DNA of 64,000 bases, taken from the NCBI RefSeq assembly GCF_003384035.1, contig NZ_QQAK01000014.1, positions 1-64,000 on the forward strand, read 5' to 3'. The translations under genes were made by a program, and so were the position numbers. The notes under the pieces were generated by a model. The model searched no databases. It worked only from the letters and a program-made list of their open reading frames with translations, and was not told the origin of the DNA. Positions 13,197 to 23,809 of this stretch are shown here, in pieces. How positions within the stretch are numbered: the stretch's first letter is position 1; the number at the start of each line of letters is the position of its first letter. Source of the DNA: Sporosarcina sp. BI001-red. Its GTDB lineage: Bacteria > Bacillota > Bacilli > Bacillales_A > Planococcaceae.

Positions 13197-13826
13197 TTAT
13201 TTGGTTCCGAACAAACGGTCCCCAGCGTCGCCGAGGCCTGGTACGATGTAGCCATGATCGTTCAGTTTTTCATCAAGTGCTGCGATGTATACGTCTACGT
13301 CAGGGTGTGCATCTGTAAATACTTTCACGCCTTCAGGAGCTGCGATAAGACACATAAACTTAATTTGTTTCGCTCCACGTTTTTTCAATGAGTTGACCGC
13401 TTCTACTGCCGTTCCACCTGTAGCAAGCATCGGGTCAACGACGATCAATTCACGTTCAGAAACGTCAGACGGCAACTTCACGAAATATTCATGGGGTTGA
13501 AGCGTTTCCGGATCGCGGAATAAACCAACATGTCCCACTCTTGCTGCTGGGATAAGCTTTAGGATGCCATCTACCATTCCAATACCCGCACGTAAAATCG
13601 GTACGATTCCGAGTTTTTTCCCTGCAAGTACGTTCGATTTCGCCATGCAAACCGGCGTTTCAACGTCTACTTCCTGGAGGGGGAGCTCTCGTGTAATTTC
13701 AAAAGCCATCAATGTTGCAACTTCGTCTACGAGTTCGCGGAATTCTTTTGTTCCGGTGTTTACGTCGCGGATGAATGTAAGTTTGTGCTGAATGAGCGGG
13801 TGATCGAATACGTGTACTTTAGCCAT
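13197..13826 (-). CDS. upp: Uracil phosphoribosyltransferase
   Basis: 209 aa. It salvages uracil with PRPP to form UMP. The PRPP-binding loop [13 protein letters not shown] is near residue 130, and the C-terminal [17 protein letters not shown] tail is diagnostic. The ATG at 13826 has AAGGAGCG ten bases upstream; a longer frame without a site is rejected. Confidence 0.97.
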   Translation of the reverse strand: MAKVHVFDHPLIQHKLTFIRDVNTGTKEFRELVDEVATLMAFEITRELPLQEVDVETPVCMAKSNVLAGKKLGIVPILRAGIGMVDGILKLIPAARVGHVGLFRDPETLQPHEYFVKLPSDVSERELIVVDPMLATGGTAVEAVNSLKKRGAKQIKFMCLIAAPEGVKVFTDAHPDVDVYIAALDEKLNDHGYIVPGLGDAGDRLFGTK

Positions 13827-13856
13827 TAGAATCGCTCCTTTTACTTTGTCCAATAC

Positions 13857-13862
13857 AGTATA
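13857..13862 (-). promoter_or_regulatory. Candidate extended -10 promoter of upp
   Basis: Minus-strand TGGTATACT is an extended -10 element 31 bases before the upp ATG, giving a very short leader. No good -35 box is seen, which is acceptable for the extended -10 type. Confidence 0.45.
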
Positions 13863-13967
13863 CCAGAATGACGGCGCTAGTGGTTGGTTGGCGCGGCGTT
13901 TAGAATTCGCGGAACATTTACGCGGTTGAGAAGTGTTATTTTTGCGTTGTTACTCATTTGAATCAGA

Positions 13968-14350
13968 TTGTCCGACACCCATCGTAGGTTCTCGATCACT
14001 TAGTGCCCTTTACCAATCAAGTCTTTGCATTTCTCCATCACTTAGCAGGATTTCTCCGACACTTAGCGAATTTTCTCGATAACAGTAAGCAATTCAACCG
14101 CTTTAAGGGATTAATTGGGTGCGCTTCGCTTGTTTAGGGATGGGCTATTTCATAGTAAGAGGACGTTTCTGGTTAGACTATGCTTTCGATCAGTTATGGG
14201 GAAATGTCCGACACTAAGGAGAGGTTGTTCATCACTCAAAGTAATTTCTCCATCACTTAGCAGAATTTCTCCGACACCTAGCGAAGTTTCTCGATAACAG
14301 TAAGCAATTCAACCAATTTTAGGGATTAATTAGCATCGCTTCGCTTGCAC
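13968..14350. repeat. Array of 21-bp units with two copies of an end module (TCTCC[G/A][A/T]CACTTAG family)
   Basis: Two blocks of roughly 21-bp units, consensus TTTCTCCGACACTTAGCRAA, each ending in a conserved module with CAATTCAACC, AGGGATTAAT and CGCTTCGCTTG. The modules end near 14132 and 14347. A non-repetitive stretch of about 55 bp separates the blocks. The array occupies most of the gap between upp and the glyA terminator and belongs to the same family as the array at 57.0-57.6 kb. Confidence 0.9.
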
Positions 14351-14384
14351 AAGTGGTCCACTCAATTTTATCCACCAAAAAACC

Positions 14385-14408
14385 GCCATCACAAGGATGG
14401 CGGCTTTG
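14385..14408 (-). terminator. Terminator after glyA
   Basis: Minus-strand CCGCCAT, 7-nt loop, ATGGCGG, then six T; eight bases past the glyA stop. Confidence 0.88.
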
Positions 14409-14415
14409 CTAACAT

Positions 14416-15669
14416 TTATGCATACAGCGCGTGTTGATCAGTAAGTGCTTTGACGCGTTGTTTTGCTTCTTCTTTCACAGCATCATCTTCGTGGTTTTTC
14501 AAGAGTTTCGCGATGATCGCGCCGACTTCTTTCATGTCGTCTTCTTTGAAACCACGTGATGTCACGGCTGGTGTACCGATTCGGATACCTGAAGTAACGA
14601 ATGGGCTTTCTTTATCGAATGGAACCGTGTTTTTGTTAACAGTGATTCCGCATTCATCCAATACATGCTCTGCAACTTTCCCTGTTAAGCCAAGGCTTGT
14701 CAAGTTCAATAGAAGCAAGTGATTGTCTGTTCCGCCTGAAACGATGCCGATGCCTTCAGCAACAAGAGTTTCGCCGAGAGCGACCGCATTCTTTTTCACT
14801 TGCTGTATATATGTCTTGAAATCAGGTCGTAACGCTTCGCCAAATGCGACTGCTTTAGCAGCGATGACGTGCATCAATGGACCACCTTGCACACCCGGGA
14901 AGATTGTTTTGTCGACTTTTTTGCCGTATTGCTCTGCGAACTCTTCGTTGATCAAAATGAGTCCACCACGTGGTCCACGCAATGTTTTGTGTGTTGTAGA
15001 CGTTACGAAATGTGCATGTGGGACTGGGCTGTTGTGTTCGCCGACTGCAACGAGTCCAGCGATATGCGCCATATCCACCATTAAGAATGCGCCGACTTCA
15101 TCTGCAATTTCACGGAATTTCTTGAAATCGATTTCGCGTGGGTATGCACTTGCGCCCGCTACGATCATCTTCGGCTTGTGCTCGAGTGCTTTTTGCCGGA
15201 CGTCTTCGTAGTCGATGCGCTCGTCCTGCTCGCTTACACCATACTCAACAAAGTTGTACAACTTCCCGGAGAAGTTTACCGGGCTTCCGTGTGTTAAGTG
15301 TCCGCCGTGTGAGAGGTTCATCCCAAGGACGGTATCGCCTGGCTCAAGTACTGTGAAGTAGACTGCCATGTTCGCTTGTGCTCCTGAGTGTGCTTGAACG
15401 TTTGCATACGCTGCACCGAATAGCTCTTTCACTCGGTCACGAGCAATGTTTTCAACGACATCGACGTGTTCGCAGCCGCCATAATAGCGCTTGCCTGGAT
15501 AGCCTTCAGCGTATTTGTTCGTCAAGTAGGAGCCTTGTGCTTCCATGACCGCTTCAGAGACAAAGTTTTCTGATGCAATCAATTCGATATTAGCGTTCTG
15601 TCGATTCTTTTCCGCCATTATTGCTTCAAAAACAGCACTATCTTCGCGTTTCACATTGCTCAAATCCAT
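14416..15669 (-). CDS. glyA: Serine hydroxymethyltransferase
   Basis: 417 aa PLP enzyme that converts serine and tetrahydrofolate to glycine and methylene-tetrahydrofolate, the main one-carbon source. The Schiff-base Lys is in [11 protein letters not shown] near residue 229. The ATG at 15669 lies eight bases after AAGGGG; upstream ATG codons are either too close to that site or lack one. The order ywlG-glyA-upp is the Bacillus arrangement. Confidence 0.97.
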   Translation of the reverse strand: MDLSNVKREDSAVFEAIMAEKNRQNANIELIASENFVSEAVMEAQGSYLTNKYAEGYPGKRYYGGCEHVDVVENIARDRVKELFGAAYANVQAHSGAQANMAVYFTVLEPGDTVLGMNLSHGGHLTHGSPVNFSGKLYNFVEYGVSEQDERIDYEDVRQKALEHKPKMIVAGASAYPREIDFKKFREIADEVGAFLMVDMAHIAGLVAVGEHNSPVPHAHFVTSTTHKTLRGPRGGLILINEEFAEQYGKKVDKTIFPGVQGGPLMHVIAAKAVAFGEALRPDFKTYIQQVKKNAVALGETLVAEGIGIVSGGTDNHLLLLNLTSLGLTGKVAEHVLDECGITVNKNTVPFDKESPFVTSGIRIGTPAVTSRGFKEDDMKEVGAIIAKLLKNHEDDAVKEEAKQRVKALTDQHALYA

Positions 15670-15726
15670 GTTCATTTCCCCTTTAGCGTCTATTATTTTC
15701 ATTCTCTCAAAGCATGATGCCTTGAG

Positions 15727-16272
15727 TTATTCGTACTGCGCTCGAACTCCACCGATTAGTTTCGGTCGAGTGGTCGCACAGGTAACGATGGCTTCACCAA
15801 TCTGTTTAACGGATGTGCGGATCGGGATTGCAACCGGTTTTAATTGCATGCCGATCAACGTTTGTCCAATGTCAATCCCGGCATTTGCACGGATGGATTC
15901 GACGACGACCGCATCATCTAAATGCTCGTATGCATAAGCAGACATTGAACCGCCTGCAGTCTGAACGGGCACAACAGAAACCGGTTCAAGTGCATACTTT
16001 TCAGCTGCTTTTCGCTCGATTGTAAGGGCACGGTTAATATGTTCGCACCCTTGGAAAGCGAGATGTAGCTGATGCTTCGTTGCAAATTGAGAGAGGGGTT
16101 CATAGAGCGCTTGAGCTACTTCGAGCGCGCCGGCCGTCCCAATTCGTTTACCTGCCACTTCAGAAGTGGAACAGCCTACGACAAAAAGAGTGCCAGGTAC
16201 TGGCGGAGCGAGTTCCGCAAGTTCTGCGAGTGCTTGTTCCAGCTGCAGTCTCCATAAGATATATGCATCCAT
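15727..16272 (-). CDS. ywlG: Conserved protein YwlG (TIGR01440/UPF0340)
   Basis: 181 aa, cytosolic. A family of unknown biochemical role. Visible motifs: LFVVGCSTSEVAGKRIGTAG near residue 30, FQGCEHINRALTIER near residue 77, and GGSMSAYAYEH near residue 110. The start at 16272 follows GGGGGAG; a longer frame overlaps the rpiB end and is rejected. It lies between rpiB and glyA with gaps of 17 and 57 bp. Confidence 0.88.
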   Translation of the reverse strand: MDAYILWRLQLEQALAELAELAPPVPGTLFVVGCSTSEVAGKRIGTAGALEVAQALYEPLSQFATKHQLHLAFQGCEHINRALTIERKAAEKYALEPVSVVPVQTAGGSMSAYAYEHLDDAVVVESIRANAGIDIGQTLIGMQLKPVAIPIRTSVKQIGEAIVTCATTRPKLIGGVRAQYE

Positions 16273-16289
16273 GTCTCTCCCCCGCTTTC

Positions 16290-16730
16290 TTAGTTGTTTT
16301 CGAGTTTCATCAACTTTTCGATGCGGCGTTCGTGTCTGCCACCTTCGAAAGGTGTTTCCAACCATGTTTGAACGATTTCACGTGCTAATCCTGGGCCGAT
16401 AACGCGTTCACCCATTGCCAAAACGTTAGAATCGTTATGACCTCTTGTTGCTTTGGCGCTGAATACGTCGTGAACGAGTGCACAACGGATGCCATTTACT
16501 TTATTGGCCGCGATCGACATGCCGATACCAGTACCACAGATGAGGATACCTTTATCGAATTCCCCTGATACAACGCCTTTTGTGACGGGTGCGGCGTAGT
16601 CTGGGTAGTCAACGGACTGACCGGATTCCGGACCGAAGTCTTCGAATTCAATGTTTAGTTCTGTCAGTAGTTGTTTAATTTCATGGCGCAAGTTGTTCCC
16701 GCCGTGATCTGAAGAAATCGCAAGTTTCAT
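16290..16730 (-). CDS. rpiB: Ribose-5-phosphate isomerase B
   Basis: 146 aa. It isomerises ribose-5-phosphate and ribulose-5-phosphate in the pentose phosphate pathway. The SSDHGG motif near residue 8 and the catalytic Cys in ICGTGIGMSIAANK near residue 66 define LacAB/RpiB proteins. The ATG at 16730 has GAGGGA seven bases upstream. Confidence 0.95.
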   Translation of the reverse strand: MKLAISSDHGGNNLRHEIKQLLTELNIEFEDFGPESGQSVDYPDYAAPVTKGVVSGEFDKGILICGTGIGMSIAANKVNGIRCALVHDVFSAKATRGHNDSNVLAMGERVIGPGLAREIVQTWLETPFEGGRHERRIEKLMKLENN

Positions 16731-16874
16731 GTGCGTCCCTCTTTTCATAATATACTTACAACTAATTCTATCATTGTTCCTAAAAAAAACACAGTACGAA
16801 GTAATGTGAGAGATTCTTCTGGTTTTTGGATGATTTGTGACTATGAAGGTCACGCCTAAAAAGATTTTTTCCAT

Positions 16875-16900
16875 ACAAAAAGCCGGCACATGGCCGACTT
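16875..16900 (-). terminator. Terminator after the chemoreceptor gene
   Basis: Minus-strand AGTCGGCC, ATGT loop, GCCGGCT, then TTTTTG, directly after the stop codon. It separates the chemoreceptor from rpiB. Confidence 0.82.
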
Positions 16901-16902
16901 TC

Positions 16903-18195
16903 TTATTGAGACGTATCGAATTGGCGGATCACATCATAAAGAGCTTCAGACTGCCCTTTGAGTTCACTTGCCAAGATACTTGTTTGTTCGATTGAGTGCG
17001 CTTGTTCTTCAGTTGCGGCTTGTACTTCTTCAGCACCTGCAGAGGTTTCTTCTGCAATCGCTGCAACTTCTTGAGATTGATGAGCGGTTTGCTCAATTTT
17101 GCTGAGCTGATGTTCCACTAGCTCCGTTATTCCAGTGATGGACCCTGCCATATCAGTGACAGTTGTCGCCATCGCGATAATACTTTTGTTGGTTTCATCT
17201 GCTCGACCAGCTTCTTTGGCAGCGGTTTTCACTTGTGCTTCCATTTCTTTCACGACTTTCGTGACGTCTGCTTGAATAGTGCTCACGAGGCCGCCTATCA
17301 TATGGACGGATTTCGCACTTTCATCCGCAAGGACGCGGACTTCTTCTGCAACCACGGCGAAGCCTTTTCCGTGTTCTCCTGCACGCGCAGCTTCAATGGA
17401 AGCATTCAGCGCTAGTAAATTGGTCTGATCTGCAATGTTGCCAACGAGTTGCACGATTTCACCAATCTTTTGTGCATTTCTATCGAGGTCCCGGATTGTT
17501 GTAAGGGACTCTTCGCTTTGTGTGGACATTTCACGGATACCGCCGACAAGTGTTCGGTATGCATCCGTTGTCCGTTTCAATTCAGCGAGCATATCGTTCG
17601 ATTGCTTGGACGATTGGTCTGCGCGATTATTGACATCTGAAGCGAGTGTGCGAATGTCTTCCATCGCTTCTGCCGTTTCTTGGATTGCAACGGCTGACGC
17701 TTCTGCCCCAGATGAAATTTCAATTATTGTTGAAGCAATTGCATCCGCCTGGTTGGAAGCGGATCCTGTTTCGTTATGCAAAGTATCTACGGAGCGTGAT
17801 GTTTTTTCAAAGTTGGTTTCAATCTGCCCTACGATTCCTCTTAAGTTGACAACGACTTGTTGGAACGCTTCTGCAACGGATCGGATTTCATCTGATGAGT
17901 TTGGCAATTCTATGTCTGTACCAATTTTCCCGTCGGCAATCCGCATCGCTTCTGATTCAAGTTTTTGGAGAGGTTTCGTTAAAATGGTACTGAAAAGTGC
18001 CGCGAGTACTGCAGACCAAAAAATCCCCATTCCATATGTCATAATTCCAAACCACATCGGGTTAGCATTCGGGAAAAATTGAGGTTGTAAAATGTTAATG
18101 AACACCGCACTTGTTGAATATGTCACCATCGCAAGAACCGTCACGAATATGACGAGTTTCCATTTCAGTCCGAACTTTTTCTTTGTCTCAGTCAT
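16903..18195 (-). CDS. Methyl-accepting chemotaxis protein without a sizeable sensor domain
   Basis: 430 aa. Two membrane segments, at about residues 12-33 and 47-70, enclose an outer loop of only about 13 residues. They are followed by a HAMP-like linker ([18 protein letters not shown]) and a full signalling domain with the hairpin tip [29 protein letters not shown] in the conserved order. With no periplasmic ligand domain, it probably reports on membrane or energy state, or works with a partner (inference). Its start overlaps the ywlE stop by four bases, so the two are translationally coupled. In B. subtilis no chemoreceptor lies between ywlE and rpiB (ywlF). Confidence 0.92.
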   Translation of the reverse strand: MTETKKKFGLKWKLVIFVTVLAMVTYSTSAVFINILQPQFFPNANPMWFGIMTYGMGIFWSAVLAALFSTILTKPLQKLESEAMRIADGKIGTDIELPNSSDEIRSVAEAFQQVVVNLRGIVGQIETNFEKTSRSVDTLHNETGSASNQADAIASTIIEISSGAEASAVAIQETAEAMEDIRTLASDVNNRADQSSKQSNDMLAELKRTTDAYRTLVGGIREMSTQSEESLTTIRDLDRNAQKIGEIVQLVGNIADQTNLLALNASIEAARAGEHGKGFAVVAEEVRVLADESAKSVHMIGGLVSTIQADVTKVVKEMEAQVKTAAKEAGRADETNKSIIAMATTVTDMAGSITGITELVEHQLSKIEQTAHQSQEVAAIAEETSAGAEEVQAATEEQAHSIEQTSILASELKGQSEALYDVIRQFDTSQ

Positions 18196-18635
18196 TTCTG
18201 TTCCCCCATTAACTTGCGCGCTAGCACATCAATCTGATCGGACAACTCCTCAAACGTCTGTTGGTAGACTTCGGGATTTCCGCCATAAGGATCTTGAACA
18301 TCGTATTCGGCTGCTCCTACGTACTCTTTCAATGTTAAGATCTTGTTGGATTCGTTCGGAACGGCAATTCGGAGCATATCTCGATGGGCTACTGTCATTG
18401 TAAGAATGAGATCAGCCCACGCTAAATCTCGATCTTTAAAGCGACGTGAGGTTGGCGTTACCGGCATTCCGTGTTTCTCTAATAAATAACGGGAATGATT
18501 GGAAATAAGAACACCATCTGTTGCATAAAGACCCGCCGAGCGAACTGAAACACCTTCAAGTTGCTTCGATTTCAATATTCCTTCTGCTAGCGGACTTCTA
18601 CATGTATTTCCGGTACAAATAAAGCAAATATTCAT
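18192..18635 (-). CDS. ywlE: Protein-arginine phosphatase YwlE (low-molecular-weight phosphatase fold)
   Basis: 147 aa. YwlE removes phosphate from phosphoarginine made by McsB, countering ClpC/McsB-dependent degradation. The P-loop CTGNTCR starts at Cys7, and Thr11 is present, the residue that gives YwlE its arginine rather than tyrosine preference. The C-terminal DPYGG motif near residue 120 holds the general acid Asp. The ATG at 18635 gives the homologue-like start [10 protein letters not shown]. Confidence 0.92.
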   Translation of the reverse strand: MNICFICTGNTCRSPLAEGILKSKQLEGVSVRSAGLYATDGVLISNHSRYLLEKHGMPVTPTSRRFKDRDLAWADLILTMTVAHRDMLRIAVPNESNKILTLKEYVGAAEYDVQDPYGGNPEVYQQTFEELSDQIDVLARKLMGEQK

Positions 18636-18689
18636 TACGATCACCCATCTTCATCATAACCTATATATCCCAAAATCGAAACAGTTATT

Positions 18690-19190
18690 TTAAGAAATCC
18701 ATGCCAATATCCCCATTCCGATTAAGACAATTCCGGCAAAACGTCGTAAATTTTTTCTAGAATGTGGTGTTATTGTTAAGTTCGTCCTCAATGCAAAGTA
18801 AGAAAGAACTAATGACATAACCCCAGTTGATACAATGAAAAGCCATTTATCCAAATGCATTAATCCAAAAGACATACTTACTGAAAAACCATCCAAACTA
18901 ACTGCGATCGCAATTAGCAAAGGGCCCGTTACTTTGGATGCACCCGGGTCTTCTTCTTGCAACAGCATATGCAATCCAATTAGTCCCAGTAATACACCCG
19001 AAAGCATTCCGCTCCATTCTGAAAACAGTTGAGCTGAAAGTTCCCCCGCCATAAATCCTAGTAGAGGAAACGCGACATTTAAGAACGCTGTCCACAGGGC
19101 AATCAACCATTTCCGCTTTCGAACATGCAGTAATGTATAGATGACGAGGATATCGATTGTCGTCACTCCAGCTGCAATGATTTCTACCAA
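18690..19190 (-). CDS. MntP/YwlD-like membrane protein, putative manganese efflux
   Basis: 166 aa if the TTG at 19190 is the start; it lies eight bases after a strong AGGGGAGG, whereas the upstream ATG at 19253 has no site. Six hydrophobic segments form two repeats, each with an acidic residue in the first helix (TTIDIL and SLDGFSVSMSFG), the pattern of MntP-type manganese exporters and the related YtaF/CadD-like group. It occupies the ywlD position between ywlE and ywlC. Manganese as substrate is inferred from the family. Confidence 0.78.
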   Translation of the reverse strand: MVEIIAAGVTTIDILVIYTLLHVRKRKWLIALWTAFLNVAFPLLGFMAGELSAQLFSEWSGMLSGVLLGLIGLHMLLQEEDPGASKVTGPLLIAIAVSLDGFSVSMSFGLMHLDKWLFIVSTGVMSLVLSYFALRTNLTITPHSRKNLRRFAGIVLIGMGILAWIS

Positions 19191-19301
19191 TAGAAGAACC
19201 TCCCCTAAGTTTACGCCAGTCCATCTTATGCGGCGCCAAGGGAGGCCATTCATGAAAGTTATTTAATTTTTCTTCGCATGGTAACTAGAGGATTTAATCA
19301 C

Positions 19302-20330
19302 TTACATTGAAAATCGTTTTCCGTCTGCCGCCTTTTTCAAACGGTTCATGACGGCAATCCCCATGCCTTCAGGAGGGGCTTCGACTGCGAGTATTACGTC
19401 TGCTTCAGTTTCATCACATTTACGAAGCACATCATATAGATTCGATGCTAACTGACTCGGATCTGCATATGCGCCTGTTGCAAAATACCAGGAAGACTTG
19501 TCCGTTTTCAACTCGTCAGGTCCGATAACAGCCACTTTCTTACCTTCATCCTTTAGCACCTTTACTGCTTGTTCAATCTGGGTCCGATCCGGTTCAATCA
19601 ACCACACGGGTGCATCCGGGGAATAATGCATGTATTTCATGCCAGGAGCACGCGGGGCATCCGATTCTTCTACACGGGTCTCTGAACGAACAGGGCCAAT
19701 GACTGCTTCGATCATGTCAACAGTTATCCCGCCTGGTCTCAAAATCGCAGGGGGATTCGATGTCATATCGATGACTGTCGACTCCACTCCTACACCTGTT
19801 GCACCGCCATCTAAAATGAATGGAATCCTTCCATCTAAGTCACGTGCGACATGACTTGCTCTTGTCGGACTCGGTTTACCACTTCGATTTGCGCTTGGCG
19901 CAGCTAGAGGCCCCCCTAGAAGTCGTAACAACTTCAGCGCAACTGGATGATCAGGCATCCTCAATCCGACTGTCCCTAATCCAACGGTGACACTTTCTGC
20001 TATGACGCCAGGCTTTTCGTTGAAAATCAACGTTAGTGGCCCCGGCCAAAATGCTTCCATTAAGAGGAGCGCACTTTCAGGAATTTCTGCCGCATACGTG
20101 TTCACTTCTTCTTTAGTTCCTATATGTACGATCAGTGGATTGTCAGATGGGCGACCTTTTGCTTCAAATATCCGCTTTGTCGCATTTGGATCAGTAGCGA
20201 GTGCACCGAGTCCATACACCGTTTCGGTTGGAAATGCTACAAGGCCTCCATTTCGTAAACAATCCACAGTTTGTTGATAACTATGATGGTTATCAACACC
20301 TTTATCCACTTTTAACGTCTGGGTGTTCAT
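19302..20330 (-). CDS. ywlC: L-threonylcarbamoyladenylate synthase (Sua5/YwlC)
   Basis: 342 aa. It makes threonylcarbamoyl-AMP from threonine, bicarbonate and ATP for the t6A37 modification of ANN-decoding tRNAs. The YrdC domain spans about residues 25-210 with PTETVYGLG, KGRPSDNPL and SANRSGKPSPT motifs. The C-terminal Sua5 domain follows (VIGPDELKT region to the end). The ATG at 20330 follows AGGGAG. Confidence 0.95.
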   Translation of the reverse strand: MNTQTLKVDKGVDNHHSYQQTVDCLRNGGLVAFPTETVYGLGALATDPNATKRIFEAKGRPSDNPLIVHIGTKEEVNTYAAEIPESALLLMEAFWPGPLTLIFNEKPGVIAESVTVGLGTVGLRMPDHPVALKLLRLLGGPLAAPSANRSGKPSPTRASHVARDLDGRIPFILDGGATGVGVESTVIDMTSNPPAILRPGGITVDMIEAVIGPVRSETRVEESDAPRAPGMKYMHYSPDAPVWLIEPDRTQIEQAVKVLKDEGKKVAVIGPDELKTDKSSWYFATGAYADPSQLASNLYDVLRKCDETEADVILAVEAPPEGMGIAVMNRLKKAADGKRFSM

Positions 20331-20390
20331 AATCTCATCTCCCTTTTCACAGCTTTCAATAAAGTTATCCACATTTTCCAGTGGATATCC

Positions 20391-20975
20391 TCATTCGAAC
20401 CAAGAAGTTATCCACTCCCAGACGAAGAATTTTACTTCTTCTTCACTCTCTACAGTCTCTTCTTCTGGGTAACATACTTTCGGAAAAATGGAACACCACC
20501 AGTTCGCTCCACGCCCACTTCCGATCGTCAAGACGTATGCTTCATACACGTCTTGAGGATAAATTTCGAAGCCTACTCGCTTTGCTGGAAACAGCGCATT
20601 TTTCCGTTCAAGAGTAACGATGCGATCCGGTGAATACAAGTTTGCAGCAGCGAGCATATCCGCTTCCAGTCCCTCAAGTTCAATGAGCAGTTCTTCTTCA
20701 GTAGTTGTTCGTGCAATCGCACCTGCAATCATTGGCTCTATTGATTGTTGAATACGGACTTTGATGGCTTGATCTGCAGGAGCATCCGAGTGTGCAAGAA
20801 TACGATAGCGAATCGGCTCTTCACTTGTATGTTCTTGAAAGAGTGTGAGAACTGCCTGAATCATAACAAGTATTAGAATGAATTCTATAAGAGCAATCGC
20901 TTTTTTTCTCCATTTATAGTTCGTTTCAGTTGTCAATATCGGTTGTTGTGCGAGCTGTGGATAATCTGGTAACAT
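20391..20975 (-). CDS. spoIIR: Stage II sporulation protein R
   Basis: 194 aa. SpoIIR is secreted from the forespore and triggers SpoIIGA to process pro-SigE in the mother cell. A membrane/signal segment lies at about residues 27-47, followed by the conserved IRYRILAHSDAPADQAIKV region and a C-terminal WWCSIFPKVCYPEEE motif with two Cys. Somewhat shorter than B. subtilis SpoIIR. GGAGGGG precedes the ATG. Expected to be SigF-dependent from the family; I did not find a convincing SigF promoter. Confidence 0.92.
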   Translation of the reverse strand: MLPDYPQLAQQPILTTETNYKWRKKAIALIEFILILVMIQAVLTLFQEHTSEEPIRYRILAHSDAPADQAIKVRIQQSIEPMIAGAIARTTTEEELLIELEGLEADMLAAANLYSPDRIVTLERKNALFPAKRVGFEIYPQDVYEAYVLTIGSGRGANWWCSIFPKVCYPEEETVESEEEVKFFVWEWITSWFE

Positions 20976-21022
20976 GTCATCCCCTCCTGTCCTTCATTGT
21001 TGACAGGTTAAGAGAGGTTTAT

Positions 21023-21874
21023 TCACTGAATCTCACAAAATATCATTCGATCTTTTCCATTCAAGTCTTGAACGACTTCAATCTTGCTTTTCGGAAAGGC
21101 ATTCTGAAAGAGTTGTTGCACGGCTGTTCCTTGCAGATAGCCAATTTCCAGACCAATCAACGCGGGTTTGTTCATAATCTCAGGGAGTGTTTCCGCAAGC
21201 TTTCGATAGAGTACGAGACCATTTTCTTCGGCAAAGAGTGCTCCGTGTGGTTCGTAATCCAATACAGTAGACGACATGGATGACGCTTCGTCCGCACCTA
21301 TATATGGTGGATTAGACAAAATGATATCCCACTTTTCGGTTTGTAGCGGTTGCGCTAAGTCCCCTTGCAAAAATGTGATGTTCGCATCATTCCGCTCTGC
21401 ATTCCTACGGGCAATCGAAAGAGCCGCTCCACTGATATCCGTTGCGGTCACTTGTGCATTCGGGTATTCCAGCTTGAAGGTCACCGCGATTGCACCACTG
21501 CCCGTTCCTATATCGGATACATGTATCGTCCCATTTCCAAAAAGTTTGGTGGCGCGATGCAAAGCACCCTGAACGAGTTCTTCCGTTTCAGGTCTCGGGA
21601 TAAGTACGTCTTTAGAGACGGTAAACGGTCGTCCGTAAAACCACTCTTCCCCGATTATGTGTTGGATCGGCTTGCCTGTCAGGAGTTCCGCTGAAAGATG
21701 TTCGAATTGCAGTGCCTGTTGCTCAGTGAGCGGTTCACGTAAATCCGCGAGAATGGAGGCTCGGGACTTTTGTGTTACGTGCTCTAGGAGTAGAAATGCC
21801 GTGTTGACGTCGAGTCCTTTCTTACCAAGGTCAGTTTCTAACCTTTTTATTACCTGATGGATCGTCTCAGTCAT
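21023..21874 (-). CDS. prmC: Peptide chain release factor N5-glutamine methyltransferase
   Basis: 283 aa. It methylates the Gln of the GGQ motif in release factors using S-adenosylmethionine. The NPPYIG catalytic motif lies near residue 188, the SAM-binding [13 protein letters not shown] motif near residue 118. Its start overlaps the end of prfA, its substrate gene, by eight bases. Confidence 0.95.
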   Translation of the reverse strand: MTETIHQVIKRLETDLGKKGLDVNTAFLLLEHVTQKSRASILADLREPLTEQQALQFEHLSAELLTGKPIQHIIGEEWFYGRPFTVSKDVLIPRPETEELVQGALHRATKLFGNGTIHVSDIGTGSGAIAVTFKLEYPNAQVTATDISGAALSIARRNAERNDANITFLQGDLAQPLQTEKWDIILSNPPYIGADEASSMSSTVLDYEPHGALFAEENGLVLYRKLAETLPEIMNKPALIGLEIGYLQGTAVQQLFQNAFPKSKIEVVQDLNGKDRMIFCEIQ

Positions 21875-22943
21875 TGGATTCCAAGCTTTCTAAGCGCCGC
21901 GCCTGGTCTTCGAGCGTGAGCGCTTCCATCAGTTCATCCATTTTCCCTTCGATAATCTGATCCAATTTTTGAATAGTGAAGCCGATCCGGTGATCCGTGA
22001 CACGGTTTTGTGGGAAGTTGTACGTGCGAATGCGTTCAGAGCGGTCTCCTGTACCGACTGCTGATTTCCGTTTTTCATCATACTCCGCTTGCGCTTCGGA
22101 TTGAAATTTATCATAAACACGAGCACGTAAGACTTTCATCGCTTTCTCTTTGTTTTTGATTTGCGATTTTTCATCCTGAATTGAAACTGTAATGCCTGTC
22201 GGTAAGTGTGTGAGTCGGACCGCAGACATCGTCGTGTTGACGGATTGACCGCCAGGACCTGATGATGCAAACGTGTCAGTTCTGATGTCTTTGTCATGTA
22301 GTTCAATTTCGACTTCTTCCGCTTCTGGTAGGACCGCTACAGTCGCTGTAGATGTGTGGATACGGCCGCCCGATTCTGTTTCCGGAACGCGTTGTACCCT
22401 ATGAGCACCATTTTCAAATTTCAGTTTGGAGAATGCACCATTTCCGCTGACCATGAAAATGATTTCCTTAAACCCGCCCAGTTCAGTAGGTGCGGAGTCC
22501 ATCACTTCGATTTTCCAATGGTTGAGTTCTGCAAATCGACTATACATCCGGTACAGTTTCGCAGCAAATAATGCAGCTTCATCTCCCCCAGCAGCACCTC
22601 GGATTTCCATAATGACGTTCTTGCCGTCATTCGGGTCTTTCGGTACGAGCAACAGCTTAAGACGCTCTTCCAGTGTTTCAATAATTACCGCAAGCTCTGA
22701 GAGTTCAGCTTTGATCAGCTCTTCCATATCGGCGTCTGTCGATTCTTCAAGCATTTCTTTGGCGTCCATCTTCGCTCCTGTAGCTTGTTTATATTCCCGA
22801 TAGGCATCCACGGTTTCCTGAAGGTCCGATTGTTCCTTTGAATAGGTACGGAGTTTGTTCAGGTCACTGACGACATCGGGATCGCTCAGCAGTTCGTTCA
22901 GTTTATCGTATCGGTCTTCGACGGCTTGGAGTCTATCATACAT
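21867..22943 (-). CDS. prfA: Peptide chain release factor 1
   Basis: 358 aa. Reads UAA and UAG and triggers peptide release on the ribosome. The catalytic GGQ is in [11 protein letters not shown] near residue 232. N-terminal and C-terminal helices are of standard length. It is cotranscribed with prmC. Confidence 0.96.
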   Translation of the reverse strand: MYDRLQAVEDRYDKLNELLSDPDVVSDLNKLRTYSKEQSDLQETVDAYREYKQATGAKMDAKEMLEESTDADMEELIKAELSELAVIIETLEERLKLLLVPKDPNDGKNVIMEIRGAAGGDEAALFAAKLYRMYSRFAELNHWKIEVMDSAPTELGGFKEIIFMVSGNGAFSKLKFENGAHRVQRVPETESGGRIHTSTATVAVLPEAEEVEIELHDKDIRTDTFASSGPGGQSVNTTMSAVRLTHLPTGITVSIQDEKSQIKNKEKAMKVLRARVYDKFQSEAQAEYDEKRKSAVGTGDRSERIRTYNFPQNRVTDHRIGFTIQKLDQIIEGKMDELMEALTLEDQARRLESLESND

Positions 22944-23065
22944 GATCGATTCACCTCTAATTAGTTTGGTCTTAGTGTTATTGTACGGTATTGGGGAGTG
23001 TAAATATACAGTGCACGCACCGTTAGCGAGCCGAGCGGAGATTTTTTCTTAGATAAAGCAACAAA

Positions 23066-23096
23066 GAGACAATCTGCCAGGCAGCTTGTCTCTTCG
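23066..23096 (-). terminator. Terminator after tdk
   Basis: Minus-strand AGAGACAA-CTGCC pairs with GGCAG-TTGTCTCT with a very short loop, followed by TTG. It lies nine bases after the tdk stop. Confidence 0.75.
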
Positions 23097-23104
23097 GCGT
23101 GTTG

Positions 23105-23707
23105 TTATTCTGCGTGCATTTGTATGGAAACGCCTTTTGGTACATCGTGGTGCATGCGGCATCTTGGTTCGTACGCTTCGGATGCACCCACTAGAATAAT
23201 GGGGTCATCGACGCCTGCGGGTTTTCCATTAATGAGACGTTGCGTTCGGCTTGAAGGGGAACCACAAACTGTGCAGACAGCTTGCAGCTTCGTTACGATT
23301 TCTGCAATCGCCATCAATCTAGGCATAGGACCGAATGGCTCTCCGCGGAAGTCCTGATCGAGACCTGCCACAATCACACGGAAGCCGTGGTTCGCAAGTT
23401 CCATAACGGCATCAACAATTCCATCGTCAAAGAATTGGGCTTCGTCGATTGCGATGACGTCACAGTCGTCGGTCACTTGGGCCATAATATCAGCAGAACA
23501 TGCGACGGGTAATGCAATCACAGTTGTCCCATTATGGCTGACTACTGCTTCTTCACTATACCGATTGTCGAGTTCCGGTTTAAAGACAGCGATTTTTTGT
23601 TTGGCAAATTGGGAGCGGCGGATTCTGCGAATAAGTTCTTCCGATTTCCCGGAGAACATACTTCCACAAATGACTTCAATCCATCCGCCTTGCATGGAAA
23701 CGTACAT
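23105..23707 (-). CDS. tdk: Thymidine kinase
   Basis: 200 aa. Phosphorylates thymidine and deoxyuridine with ATP (salvage). Walker [12 protein letters not shown] near residue 18, the DEAQFF motif near residue 95, and a structural zinc site formed by CTVC near residue 148 and CRMHH near the C-terminus. The ATG at 23707 has AAGGGG upstream; a longer frame runs into the rpmE terminator and is rejected. Bacillus order rpmE-tdk-prfA is conserved. Confidence 0.95.
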   Translation of the reverse strand: MYVSMQGGWIEVICGSMFSGKSEELIRRIRRSQFAKQKIAVFKPELDNRYSEEAVVSHNGTTVIALPVACSADIMAQVTDDCDVIAIDEAQFFDDGIVDAVMELANHGFRVIVAGLDQDFRGEPFGPMPRLMAIAEIVTKLQAVCTVCGSPSSRTQRLINGKPAGVDDPIILVGASEAYEPRCRMHHDVPKGVSIQMHAE

Positions 23708-23763
23708 GGTAAATCCCCTTTCGTCTATCTGAAAAATAAGGATAAGTTGCTCGTTAAACCAAA

Positions 23764-23796
23764 ATTCCCGTCCGGCGCAATGCACCGGACGGGAAC
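23764..23796 (-). terminator. Terminator after rpmE
   Basis: TCCCGTCCGG and CCGGACGGGA form a perfect 10-bp stem with a 9-nt loop, followed by AATTTTGG on the minus strand, 14 bases past the rpmE stop. Confidence 0.8.
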
Positions 23797-23809
23797 TGGA
23801 AAGCCGTTC

